Source of the DNA: Branchiostoma floridae
Lineage: Eukaryota; Chordata; Leptocardii; Amphioxiformes; Branchiostomatidae
Assembly: GCF_000003815.2 (NCBI RefSeq)
Contig: NC_049988.1
Span: 5,379,662-5,443,661, forward strand
DNA length: 64,000 bases
Reading direction: 5' to 3'
The translations under genes were made by a program, and so were the position numbers. Position 1 is the first letter of the stretch, and each line of letters opens with the position of its first letter. Shown in pieces: positions 1 through 13,000 of this stretch. Under the pieces are notes generated by a model. It worked only from the letters and a program-made list of their open reading frames with translations. It had not been told where the DNA came from and searched no databases.

Positions 1-136
1 TCATAAACTTTTGAATTACGTGATTCCTGTATAACTTGTGACTCATGTTGTTGTTGTTAGTCATAACAGACCGTTACATATGTTGCAAAAAAAAAAAAAA
101 AAATTATGTTGTATATTAAATTTGACTTAATTCCAG

Positions 137-1033
137 GTGATCAAAAGAAACAGACTGATTCGGAGGAAATCCGAAGGCAGCAGAACTCTCGAAGTCAACG
201 CCAAGCAGCTCAGGGCAGAGGCAGAGGATGGAGAGAACAAGGGAATGGGGAAAGAAGAGGGCAAGGAAAGAGTAAAGGAGAGCAAAGAGAAGACAAAGGC
301 AGCAGGCACAGGAAGAATACTGAAAGACCTCAGGATACAAAAGAGAAACACAATTTATCACATCAGACTGGCAAGAAATCAGATAACTCGTTCCCACAAG
401 GAGCCGAGGGTCAAAGCTTTGAATCTTCGGGAAAACAAGTCACAGCCCAAGATATTGGGGACTTGTTAAGCGTCATTGATAATATCAACGCAAAGGGTGG
501 GAAACAAAATGTAGTAAAGCCAGCGAGCCAATCCCGGTTTGAGAGACGTGGGTCAGGGTCAGTGCCTAGAGGCAGAGACAAGAGGCCTGATAGGTCTGGT
601 GCAGGTGAAGATGATTGGAAGCGCCGGCCACATAGTGGAAAAGACTATAGAAAAGGAAAAAATTCAAGCCGAGGCTATGAAGACTCTACACCGGAAAATT
701 CTCTATATTATTACATGCCAAAACAAAGAAAAAAACAAGATAAAGATGAAAAAGGGAAAGAGGGAAACCTTGTATATAAAAATGAAAGCACAGTAGAAGA
801 ATTTCCTGTTGAGTTACAGGATGTTAGATATGAAAGAAGCCAACAGAATCAGATAGGTTTGGGTGCAAGGGGTGGATTTAGAAACGGATTTGATAGAAAA
901 TCTAGACCAGGTGGTGGTGAGTCCAGACAGAGTTGGCGCAGAGGAGATGACCTTGCAGTTGGTGGGATCCAGCAGAGGGCACCGGACAAGAGGAGGGACA
1001 AGATGAAGAAATTGGACCCTGAGTCACAGACAG
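137..1033 (+). CDS. NFX1: NFX1 exon 1 of window: basic low-complexity N-terminal region
   Basis: Acceptor is the tract ending ttccag at 136. The exon opens with two bases completing a codon, so at least one coding exon lies upstream. Its donor CAG/gttggt at 1033 leaves one base, which joins exon 2 in frame. The 298 or so residues are rich in R, K, Q, G, S and D, with RG/RGG-like patches such as AQGRGRGW and [10 protein letters not shown]. No cysteine cluster is present. This fits the disordered basic N-terminal half of NFX1, which is poorly conserved, so the boundaries rest on splice signals and phase. Reading on past the donor reaches a stop after nine codons. Confidence 0.82.
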
Positions 1034-4000
1034 GTTGGTTTATTGCATACAAAGAAAATTAACCTTAAAAGTTGAAGGGACCACCCAAAGCAAATGTCTT
1101 CAAACTTTAAGACAGACATTTTAAATTTGTATGTAATTTTCCATTTCAATTGATGCATTTGAATGTGCTTTCAAACATACTGCACTCAGCATTACGTATG
1201 GAAGACGTATATTTTTGCTGGTGTGATCTTTTTACTTACTTCTTCTGTCATGAGCCTAGAATTAATGATGATTGAAATTTCTTTTTTACTCATACACAAT
1301 GATATAGGTTGAGTAGCTTGACAAAAGGTAACACGGGAAACATATACATTTTCTGGAAATGTTGCCTTTCTTGTTGCCCAGTGTACTTACATGTATAAAC
1401 GTTTGGAAATGGAATGTACCTTTGACTGTACCATGATGAGCTTATTGCTGCTGTTATTTTCCAGCTTCCCTGATAGAGCAGCTCCAGACCAACAGCTATG
1501 AGTGCATGGTGTGCTGTGATGTCATCAGGAGGGAAGCTCCACTCTGGAGCTGCAAGAGCTGCTTTCACATGTTTCATTTGCGGTATGTTAATATGTTACC
1601 TATGACTAAAACAATCTGCAGTAATAGAGCTTATGAATAGTTTGATCAGGTGGGTAGTGATGTGTACCTGGCACTGGACCACAACTTGTAATAAGGTTCA
1701 GGCACAGTTAAGAAATCCTAACGTTGGGAACCAGTTCCAGACTTGTTAAAACCAACCTCTTATAAGTTATATTTTCTTTTTCTAGCACACTTGTGCTATG
1801 GTTCAGGTCCAGACTTGTAATTACAAGCTAGTTTAGTTCTAGTGAGAGAGCGTAGCAAAATGACAGAAGTTTGGGCAAGACCTACAGGTCTCTGGTTCAA
1901 ATCCTGTTGTATCTCTGATCTTGTGCCCTTGAAAATACCTAGTTCCAGCTAGGGACGTCCCTTGGATAGGACGTTGAAAGGAGGTCCCGTGTTTTAGGAG
2001 GGCCACCCCCCCACACATTAAAGAACCCAACACCTAGCAAAAAATAGTAGGGGTATGCCCTGGTTTGCGATGGTGCAATTCCATTTGTCTGGAGTTAGTG
2101 ATTCACTTCAAATCATTGATTTCCATCATTCACACCGGAAAAGTAGTGATGTATCAGTCGCTAATGGAGATCTGATCCAAGCAAACCAAATTAAGTTTCA
2201 AAGTTAGATAGCACATCATGCTACCTAGTATTGGGGCGGAGATGGGAAGTGTTGTGTTATTAGTCTACTGCTGTGTGCAGGATTAAAATCAATGTTGCAA
2301 CACCAAGTCAGGCTCAATCAATAAGAATGTTGAGGTACTACTACTAGTATCATACTGACTTTGAAATTGAACGTCTTTCTTTTAAAATCTCCCCATGTGG
2401 TTTGGTGAGATTTATCTATGTTGTCTAGTTTGCGGCCGTCGGGTGATGCTTTTCTGCTAAACATGAAGATCTTATTAGAATTCAGTTGCAGAGCTTAAGA
2501 TTAGGGCCTTGGACTTGTGGCATCATCTAAAATGTTTCCTGGGTATTAAGTGGGCAACCAATAGCAGGCATTTGTCTGAAATTGCCCCCTGATCTGGCAT
2601 GGGTACCATTCAGTCATAAGGCTTTCCTTTTACTAACCACAGGAGCAAAATATGTCAAACTTGAGCCAGCAATTACACTGAAATATACTACTCAGCATAC
2701 CACTGGGCATTTTGGCTAATATAAAAAGCATTTCAAACCTTGATGTCACTTCTGTTTACTACTAATTTTTTAATAATTTTACCATGGAGATAACATTGTC
2801 CCTCCTTCAGGTGTATTAAAAAGTGGGCGCGCTCGCCTGCCGCCAGTCTGGAGGGTCAGGACAATGGGTGGAGATGCCCCGCCTGCCAGAATGTCACCCG
2901 CAAGGTGCCAAACGCTTACAAGTGCTTCTGTGGTAAGGTCCATTTTAGTATTTCAGTTACTGACAAAAGACAGTGGGTGCTATCTGAAACGTCTGACCAA
3001 TTCCAAAATCATATCCAGTTGCTTTAGTAACTGCTTTTAGTTGTCTTCTTACCTGGATGTCTAACCTTCATTGAAGTACATAACAGAAGTAGCAACTAGG
3101 GGTGGGTCAGGTACAGTCCAGGTCCAGGTCCAGAGGATCAGGTCCAGATCTGGACCTGAACCCGGACCTACCTGTGAAAGCCTGTAAATGGGTGATACTA
3201 AAAACAATGGTCCATTTCGTTACAAGGATCCTTTTGGAGTAGTCAACATCCACTTGCATTTTAAAATCCTATATTCATGTAAAACACTAGCTGCCCCTGA
3301 TTTAGACCAAGTTTAACTGTAGAAACTGGGTAAAAATGACTATAAACTCTCCTTTACTTTGCTCTAGTTATTTTCATAGTGTTATAAGGCCCAAAATACA
3401 TTTGAAAGCCTGTCGGTATTATCTTCATTTTCTAATCGGTCCAAAGTCTGGTCCACTGACTTTTATCAGGTCCATTTTTCTGGACTGGTTCAACAAGAAA
3501 AGTTTTTGTACCGGTGTACTGGCATGGTATACCAGTACCCACCCCTAGTAGTACAGTTGTAGTAGCAACTATTCTAAATTTGTACGTGAAGGGTTTGATT
3601 TCTTTGTGCATACAGTACTACTGGAGATGAATTGTTGAATGTATGTTAAAAGTGTGCTTAATTGTGCAGTCATGTGTTTTCCCATGATGTTCTGTTGAAC
3701 AGAGAAGGTATGGGAGCCTGAGTATGTGAGGAATGACACACCACACTCCTGTGGAGATGTCTGTGGGAAAAAGAAGGACCAGGACTGTCCACATCTCTGT
3801 ACCATGTAAGATAGAGTTCATTTGTTGTCTTAACATCTACATCTTGTTAGAACATCTACATCTATATGTACGGTCATGTGTATTTGTGACTAATATGTAG
3901 AAAGGCTTGGACTGTTATGTTCCTTTATATTTCATTTTCATGATTTATTGTTTTTTGTTTTTGTGTGAACAAATGACAACACGATTTTATTATATTCATG

Positions 4001-7000
4001 ACATCTACATGCGGCTCAATTTTTGTCCATTTCTGTAAAAAAAAAAGCTGTTGACCCTACTGTAAATCATACAAAATACCTGCATAGTGAGAATTGTGAT
4101 GAAATGAAAAAAAAGTTAACTTTAACTGATGTCATAGAAAGTCAGTTTTAAAGTCAAAGTAGAAAGATGCGAAGGAACAAAAATTAATTTATTGTTTGGG
4201 AACCATACTCTGTGTTAAGTCATTTATTCAACCTTCCTGGCCACTTAGAATTCATAATTTGAGGCAATGTACCTTTGACTGACTGCCTTCAGCATATTCT
4301 AATAATTACAAAAAAACTTTCACACATACAAATCTTGGCAAAATGCCAGCTTTTTTTAAAGCACTTGTTTCTCATTCCCATGCTTGCATCTGAGTTTTGG
4401 GGTTCCCAGAGGATGTCATCCATAATATGATTGAATCAACATGGCTGTATTATTTATGACTTTGCAAGAAGTGTTAGCAAAACTTTGCATTTTTCCTGCC
4501 AGGCTGTGCCACCCAGGTCCCTGTCCACCATGTCCTGTCATGGTCACCAAGTCATGTCACTGTGGAAAGACAAAGTGAGTACAGCACATTTCTGACTTAA
4601 AAGCAGTTTGCACACACATTTTTAACGTTTCTTCTGCAATACTTTCAGCTGCCACTTGACAGTGAAAAGAACAAATAGCTAATGTATAGTAAGCAAAATA
4701 TTCATGACCAAGCAGAGCTTGAAAGGAAATATGCACTTTTGGAAATACATAGGGAAATACACATACATGTAGCTTAAAGCTTAGGTGCTCAAAATTTGTA
4801 GGGTTACAACCTAGTATGGCACTGTTTGCCTCTCTACTACTTCTGTATAATTTACACATGTCATCTTGATTCTTGTACCACTCTTTAATACTGTTGAAAT
4901 TTTTATTGCATCAAACTTATCCCAGATGAAAGTCTAATCGTTCAGCACAAGGTCCCAGTTCAGATTGATATTTAAGGAGGGTTCAAATTTAGCTTAAAGG
5001 CTGTGGGGTACCCTTGAAAGGGAGTCCCGTTTTGGCAGCTAAAATATATATGTTGAACCATGAACTTGATATGCCCATAAAGTGTGGAATTCTGAATTGA
5101 GCCTGACATGTGCATGTTTAGTTTACAACAGGAGCACGTTCTACGAAAAGTTGCACACAAGTTGCTCCTTAGTTTATAGGCCATATGTGCAAGAATATAT
5201 CTAAATTAGACATTGTTTCGACATTATAGGCCCCACCAGTGTAACCATACATGTAGGCATGTCAATAGCATGCCTAATAATTGTTGTGATGTTTTAAAGG
5301 GGGCTCAACTCCAGAGGAAAGTGTCCTGGTTCTGCAGATTCCAGATATTTTTGAATCCAAAATTGTATTGTGCAACTTTGTATTGACTTGGGTGTGTGTG
5401 TGCGTGGGTGTGGGTGTGGGGGTGGGTGGGTGTGGGTGGGTGTGGGTGTGGGTGTATGTAGAAGACCAGCATAAGTTGATGAGTCCTCGAAGCAATTTTT
5501 GGGCCCTAGTGGCTTGTTATGATACTGCACTGAAACTTCCAGGTTTGATATCTCGAAATCTGGACATGCTGTGGCTATAATTTTGGAGTGGTAGATTGTT
5601 CTTGAGGCAGAGAGTAAGTCTTATAAATTTGTGTCCCCTAGCAACATGTTTTAAAACTGCAGGGGCTGGTTTAGAGTTTGAAGGAGAATAACTCAAGAAG
5701 GGGTTTATAGATCATCATGGTTTTTGGTATGTAGACAGCTTGAGTGACGCTTCACATAGTTCAATATTGATTATGCAAATTGGAAAATAATTTGCATAAT
5801 TTATCAGGAAACTGTCTAAACCTGTTCTGTTCCATTAAAGGACTGTTGCAACACGTGACATTGTAACTGAGAAAGAGAAAAATATTGATACTTTAGATAA
5901 GTATTATGCAAATAAAGACCTAATTTGCATTATTGTGAAGAAAATGTTGTAATGCACTTTGTTGGTAAATGGCAAGAATTTCATACTTCTGGCATTTGGA
6001 AGTTATGTACATGTGAATGTCATTCAACATTTATTATGCAAATGAGTATCTCATTTTCATACCTTTTCAGAAATGTGATTAAAGCCTTTTTGAGTGTGAC
6101 AAATGAGGATCTTATTTGCATAATCAATGACAAAAATAATTAATATATAAGGTTGAAATCATTTGTCAAAGGTATTTCATTGAAAACTTCAAGTTGGTAC
6201 TATTCAGTACAATTTGTATATGAATTATCCCATAGGAACATTATAATTTCAGTCCAAGAAATTAATATGAGTACCAAGAATTGTGGTTGTTTGGTCTCTA
6301 AGTCCTATATTAGCTTATCAGGAACTCAGCCAAACCAGTCAATTACTATTTGTGAGCCGTGTTTATTCAACCTATGCTAAACTCAAGTTATGTATAATAC
6401 TGTAACAGTGATGTTCGAGTACCGCCTATCGTCCTTGCCCAAGGGCACTAGTGTTTTTGTAGCGACAGCAATAGCGGTCATGACTTGTAATCTGCCGACC
6501 CCGGTTCGATCCCGGGTAGGGGGCATGTTGTTTCTTTCTGTTCTACTCGCCCCTCTGGTTGTTTCACTGGTTCCCACACCGGGAATCGAACCCGGGCCTT
6601 GGCGGTGAGAGCGCCAAATCCTAACCACTAGACCATTTTTTTTCATGCTGATCTAGCAGAAGAGGGCTATGTATCATCAGTTTTATAGCCAAGTTCAAAC
6701 ATAACAACCTGAAATGGCCTTGTGTAATATTAGCAATCAGAAGTGGAGCCTATAGGCTGCACAGAAAGTTGAATTCACTGTCAACTGTTAAACTGTAGAT
6801 GAAAATTGTGCTTTTTTGAGGAACGAAAAAGAAAATTGACTACCGGTAGTAAGTAAAATTTTGACATATATGTTCATTGATGTCAACAGAGAGACTACTA
6901 AAACATTTATTAAAGATCATGATGATGATGATGAAATTTGTAACATTAAGAATGCTGTTTTAAGTATGTGTTCCTTGGATTACAATTGGATTGTCAGTGT

Positions 7001-10000
7001 TTATGTTCATTGTTATCTGTAATTTCTCAACTTGTTGACAGGCAGTCTGTTCGCTGTTCGCAAGGCACAACAATCAAGTGTGGCACCCCTTGTGGAAAGA
7101 AGCTGAACTGCAGCGTACACACCTGTGAGGATATCTGCCATGCTGGAGACTGTCAGCCATGTGCTGTTATCCTAACTCAAGGTAGGAATTATGTGACAAA
7201 AAATACAAAGTGCCAAATTCCAAAAAAATATGAAAAGTTCCTTTCAACATACCACAATGGAAATATATTGAAACTCATCCAGTACAATTTTACAAAGGCA
7301 ACCTAAGCCAGCTTTTTTCGAAAGCACTTGTTTATCAACAGCCTGGATGGAGATCTACAAAAAGATATACAAAATTTAATGTAACTGATATCATCATGTA
7401 GCCAGACAACATTGACCAATCAAAAACTTTCTGGTGTAGCAAATTGAAGGTCATTAATATCCCATATACTACCTGCATCCGGGGTATAGGTCCAGGGTAT
7501 TGTCAAACATAAGTGAGTAGAGGAATCATTACAATGCTGGGAACGAGAGCCACAAAATGGCGCACAGTTCACAAAGACGAAAAAACGTGCGAACAAAACG
7601 TGACTGAGATTTTATCGGCCAGCCACTGACATTTCAGAAGGTTCGAAAGGTAGAGAAAGCAAGAATCCGCCCCGGCCCGCAAGGAAAATGCCGCTCCGAA
7701 CAAAGTGGATCCCATCTCTAACTGATATATAAGCTAACGGTGCTCTGTAGGGTAAATATAATGTGCTCGCGGGAGCTGAGTCATCATGGCTCGATATATG
7801 AGAATGTCTATATGAAGATAACATCCCATAATCCCAGAAAGGAGCGTCTAAGTCTGCGTAACAGAAGAGGTGGTTTATGAGGTGGTTATAGGAATAGGCC
7901 ATGAATTATGGTACAGTATACACCTGAAGGAGGGTCATTATCCGTATATAGTATTAGTGACATGCAAGGTAATCTAACATATCGGCGTCGGGCTACATGT
8001 ACATTGTACATGAACATATCATGATTCATTTTGGTTTTCACTATTTTTTGTACAACACGTCATGTACATGTATATTTTGGGCAGTGTTCCGTAACTTTGT
8101 TAATGGGACTCGGATAGAGAGAGAGAGAAAGATGAAGAGTTCTCTCCATCATTGAGGACCACCCACTGAAAACATATCTGCAGAGTATATATTTGTCCCT
8201 GACCTCAGACTGCACTTATAAACCTAAACACACATGTGTACCCAACATATGAAAACTTCACTCCAAACCACGTACATGTTACAATATATATTTCTAGTTT
8301 TCGTGAGTTCACTGATTGCCCCCGTTTACGGTACACTGTAAGTTTAGTAACCTCTGCCTCCCTGCTGACAATTTCTAGGGCTATTCTAAGCAGTGTATCC
8401 CTTGTCGGTTCCATTTTTGCTGTGAAGTTGATCATGATAAATGACTGCAGGGTCACCTTGTCTGCAATGTCATCATTTGTCACAGCTGTGAGGTCAGCCT
8501 GATCCCTGCAGCTGTCTACTATCATCATGGTATCTCTGGTACCCGCATTTATGGTTTAGTCTTTAGCTGATGATTGACCCAGAAATCCCCGGATTGACCT
8601 TAATGTTGTCTTGTGGTGTATATCTGTATCAAATTCAAGATATAATGTAATCAATTAAGGGTATAGGGTAAAAATACAATATGTGCTTGCCAGTCTTATT
8701 AAGTAACCCACATTTACAGACTACATTAAATTGTTTATCCCACCAATATACAATTGCAACATTTTTGTATTATTATTAACAAAAATAGTACCATAATGAT
8801 TGTGTAATTAATGACTATACCTGTCATGACGTTACGGTTAACTTGCCAGCTTGTTGGAAACCTGGCACCATGGCTTTGAAAACTTTATTTGATAAGCAAA
8901 CTCATTTAGTGATTACATGTACATACAATGAAAAGACTTTACAATCAACTTTCACAAATTTTAAAGTACTGTACAGTGTACATTGTATGCTGTGAGCAGC
9001 AAAGATCCATCCCGGCTGCCAATGTTCATTGTCATGACAAGTACATCTGTATGATAATAACCTGATTGGAAGTATCAAGACTTGGAACATACAATTAAGG
9101 TAACATCAGAAGGTGGTATATTTTGTGTAAATGTTATTTAGCAATTTGGTTGAATGTGATTTCAGGGATTAAAAAAAAATTATTTTGGTGTCATAAACAC
9201 TTTTAAGTTTGGATACATGTGTATGTAACAAATGTATTGTCTTTGCACTGTGAAGTATTTTTGAGCTCTAGGTACATTATGTAAATGAGTTTTTATGTTC
9301 CAGCTTGTTACTGTGGCAGGGTAGTCAGGGAAGTGGTGTGTGGGGGTGAGGAGTGGACAGGGGAGGATGTGGATGGGGACGGGAGCAGCTTTTCCTGTAA
9401 GAATGTATGTGACAGGTAAGTTTGCTCAATGACAAGTTTTGTCTGAAATGTATGTTCTATTTATTGTTAAGTGGTCTGAGATTCACAGGGACTGCTGAAA
9501 GTGAGAAAAAAATGCAAAGAATGTGTATAGAAGCCCCCAAATTATCTTTGGACTATTCCTATGCAGGTTTTGTAATATGAAAATTGTTCCTTCCCCCTCT
9601 GCCTGTGACAGAGAACTAGAGTGTGGACATCACACCTGTGAGGAGCTGTGCCACAGCGCCCCCTGTCCACCCTGCCCCAAACTGCCATCACAAGTCAAGT
9701 TCTGCTGCTGTGGCCAGACCACTGTGGACAAGCTGGAGGAGCTTGGGGAAAATGGCAGCCGCAAGACGTGCTTGGATCCCTTACCAACCTGCAGAAAAAC
9801 CTGCAACAAGCCTATTGGTTGTGGATCTGATGGTATGATATATGAGACAATGTCACATATTAATTAAGAGTNNNNNNNNNNNNNNNNNNNNNNNNNNNNN
9901 NNNNNNNNNNNNNNNNNNNNNNNNNNNNNNNNNNNNNNNNNNNNNNNNNNNNNNNNNNNNNNNNNNNNNNNNNNNNNNNNNNNNNNNNNNNNNNNNNNNN

Positions 10001-13000
10001 NNNNNNNNNNNNNNNNNNTCATGTCACCATGCATTAGGTCATGCAGACTTAATTTATGACGTCTGCGCTCGTAAAAAATTGGGACCACATGTCAACTTCT
10101 AGCATCTATGGTCAATTAGAATTCTATGCTTGCCTGAGGATCTGCTCTCCAGGGGGCACATGGTCAGGGCATGGGGCCATACTAGCCTCCTTAAACAAGA
10201 ATAGCAATAAAACATTAACTGAAATGTTGATGATTGTCTTACATCTGAGTGAAATGTTTGTTTCCACAGAGTCTGACGAAATCCACTTGTGCCAGAAGAC
10301 CTGCCATGCAGGGAAGTGTGGGCCTTGTGAGGGGACTACAAAACTCACCTGCAGATGTGGATGGAAAACTCAGGTCAGATTAGGAGTTTTGTTTGTTTCA
10401 TCAAGAGATTGCTGATGTTCCAAATATCCTCAGGCTGTAGTTTCTTTCGATAGTCTGCAGGACTTTTGTAGGATAGCTCGCATGATTATTTAACCTTACC
10501 TTAGACCTTAGGTCCTCCTATAAGGTAAGTTAGTTTCCATCGGCACCTGTCGGTTGATTATAACTATTGTGTAATGCAATTGGCAAGGCCAAAAACGTGG
10601 TGTGAGACCTAGTCATGCGGGCCTCCCGACAAAGCATGCATTTTTGATTTTCTTTCAGGTAATCTGTTCAGTTGTAATGAGAACGTAGCAAATAGAGTTT
10701 ACATTTTACAAACCAATGGTTCTTCGCATAAAATTTGTACAGATTGAACATAAGTTACACAAACACTGCTCCTAAAGGTTACTTTGAGGTCATTGAAACA
10801 GAAAAAAAACACCATGCACTGTATTCTCTTACTGCCAATATATGGAAAAATGTTCACGGTTGTTTTAAGTTCGCGGTGAAGCAGCCACCGCGAAAACTGT
10901 GAACATTAAACCACCACGAAAGTTTCTGCATTTACAGTATATTAAAGTCTCCGGTCCTAATCCCGCCCCATTCCCAATCCTGAACTGCGATATGCATGAG
11001 TGTCCATTCATGATACGGACCCGTGACAGTTGACTAAGTTACTCTCTTGAGTACCACAGGGTAAAAACATTTGTTTCAGTTAGTAAGCACCAACAACCAA
11101 TGCCTGAAAATTTGCTTAAATGTAACCGCTCTGCGGGGAGCTGAGGAGCGAACAGCTCACGAACATGGCCGTCAACATCGCAGAGTAATTCAGTGTAGAA
11201 TACATTAATATCCCTGCATGACACCATATGTATAAAAACATGTAGTGATAATTAAACTTTACAACGAGCTACACTTTTGTCATGCCGATATCTTTCTTGC
11301 TGGATAATCGAAGCTAACACGACATGCGGTTTTTCACACATCTCCGGTTCGGCCATTTTTATAGATCACGTGATTCAAAGTCATGTGTTGCATGTAAACA
11401 CAACACGGCGTCAATTCTGTTATGGACTTATCACACCACACCGGTTGGCGGCATGAAAAGACTGAGAGAGCTCTGTTTACAACAGAAAGATAGTTATCAA
11501 GTTTTTCAATTAGTTTCAGAGTTTTAAATGCTTGACAAATGGAAATAATACTGACAGTGACTGTAGTTGCATAGTTCTCAATTAGGGCACACATTTTTGT
11601 GATGGAACGTTCCACAAGCAAACGAACCAAAAACCATCTCCAGCTCACGTGTGATGTAACGCAAGTGACGCAAAGCGCATCACTTGTTAAAACACACGTC
11701 TGTAAAGCTTTAATCTCGGTTATATGTACAGTATAAGAATGAAGCTCACTGAATTGTAAATTCAACAAATGCACATTTACAAAATGTGTAGAACATAGGT
11801 TGGAATTAGGACCGGAGACGTTAGATAACACATTCTCATTTTCTGGGTCAACCTCACCTCACCTCACCGGTCAACACTGAATTGTAAATTCCAACAAAAA
11901 AAGTTGGACTAAGCCAGATCCATCTGCAGTCTTCTTCATGGAATCCACTGCTGTAGAATCTGTGATGCCATGTTCTTCAGTTCAACTTTGAGACAGAATG
12001 ACTTCTACCAAGAGAATACAGAATGATGAACTTTTAAGTTTAACATTCTTGTATCAGATTCACAGTGTATTCATATCATCAGTCTGCTATTAATTATATC
12101 ACCATGACATTGTCCTTAGCTTGTAAGAACATAGAATTTAGGGTACAATGAAGGTCATTTATTCACTAATGACTTTCATTCATTCAGTCAATTTGTATAT
12201 TTAACATGTGAGTCAGACGTCATGTTGAATAATTGGTGTTTTGTATTTTCTCAGGAACTACCATGCAAAGATGTCAAAGGTCGATCAGGTATGGAAATAT
12301 TTTGGTGTGTCTAGATCTAGTGTTGTAATAAACAAACACATTAACAAATCAATAACTACTATATCTAGTTGTAATGACTAAATTCTGGAACATTTCTGCT
12401 GTAGATAGCAAAATGAACATCCAATTAGTAATAACATTAAACTTATTACCTCCATGAAATGTCATGGAGGTTATATTTTACCCCGCGTTTGTCTGTGTGT
12501 CTGTGTGTGTGTGTGTGTGTAAACAAGATAACTCAAGAACGGCTGGTTTGATACTTGGTGTGTTGGTAGGGTGTGATGAAAGCTGGAAATGATTAGATTT
12601 TGGGCCCCCTAGCAGCTCCCCTTGGTACTGCAGCGCAACTTCCGGTTTTGCTATTTTGGTGTTCTGAACATGCTATGGTCACGATTTTTGAGTATTAGAT
12701 AGCTCTTGTGCTCAGGAAGAAGTGACACAGTTTGGGCCCCCTAGCATCTAGTTTTGGGATAGCAGGGGCATTTTTGTCAAAAACTTCTGAAGATAACTCA
12801 AGAAAGGAACAACGGATTTTCATGATTTTTGGTATGTAGGTACCTCAGACAATGTTGTACAAAATGAAATACTAATTATGCAAAATAGGAGCAAATTTGC
12901 ATAATTAATGACAACATTCCATCATAGCAGTTTTTTCTATGTATCTCTTGTCTTGGACGTGATATGGTCTTGAAATTTAGGTGGTAGATAGCTTTCAGTG

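Noticed and set aside
2933-2944. Read-through of exon 3 into GGTAAGGTC giving CFCGKV as in vertebrates
   Set aside because: The GT at 2933 is a strong donor and the downstream exon 4 needs exactly this border. The Gly-Lys-Val reading is a coincidence of the donor sequence, and the reading after it lacks homology.
5274-5580. His/Pro/Thr-repeat and Val/Gly-repeat frames
   Set aside because: Translations of the GGGTGT simple repeat.
6390-6646. Open frames on both strands over 6390-6646
   Set aside because: They translate the tRNA-like sequences and carry no protein features.
11334-11831. 165-codon open frame on the minus strand in NFX1 intron 9
   Set aside because: Inside (and overrunning) a TIR element, no recognisable domain, no coding-like conservation pattern. 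Kept only as a note under the element.
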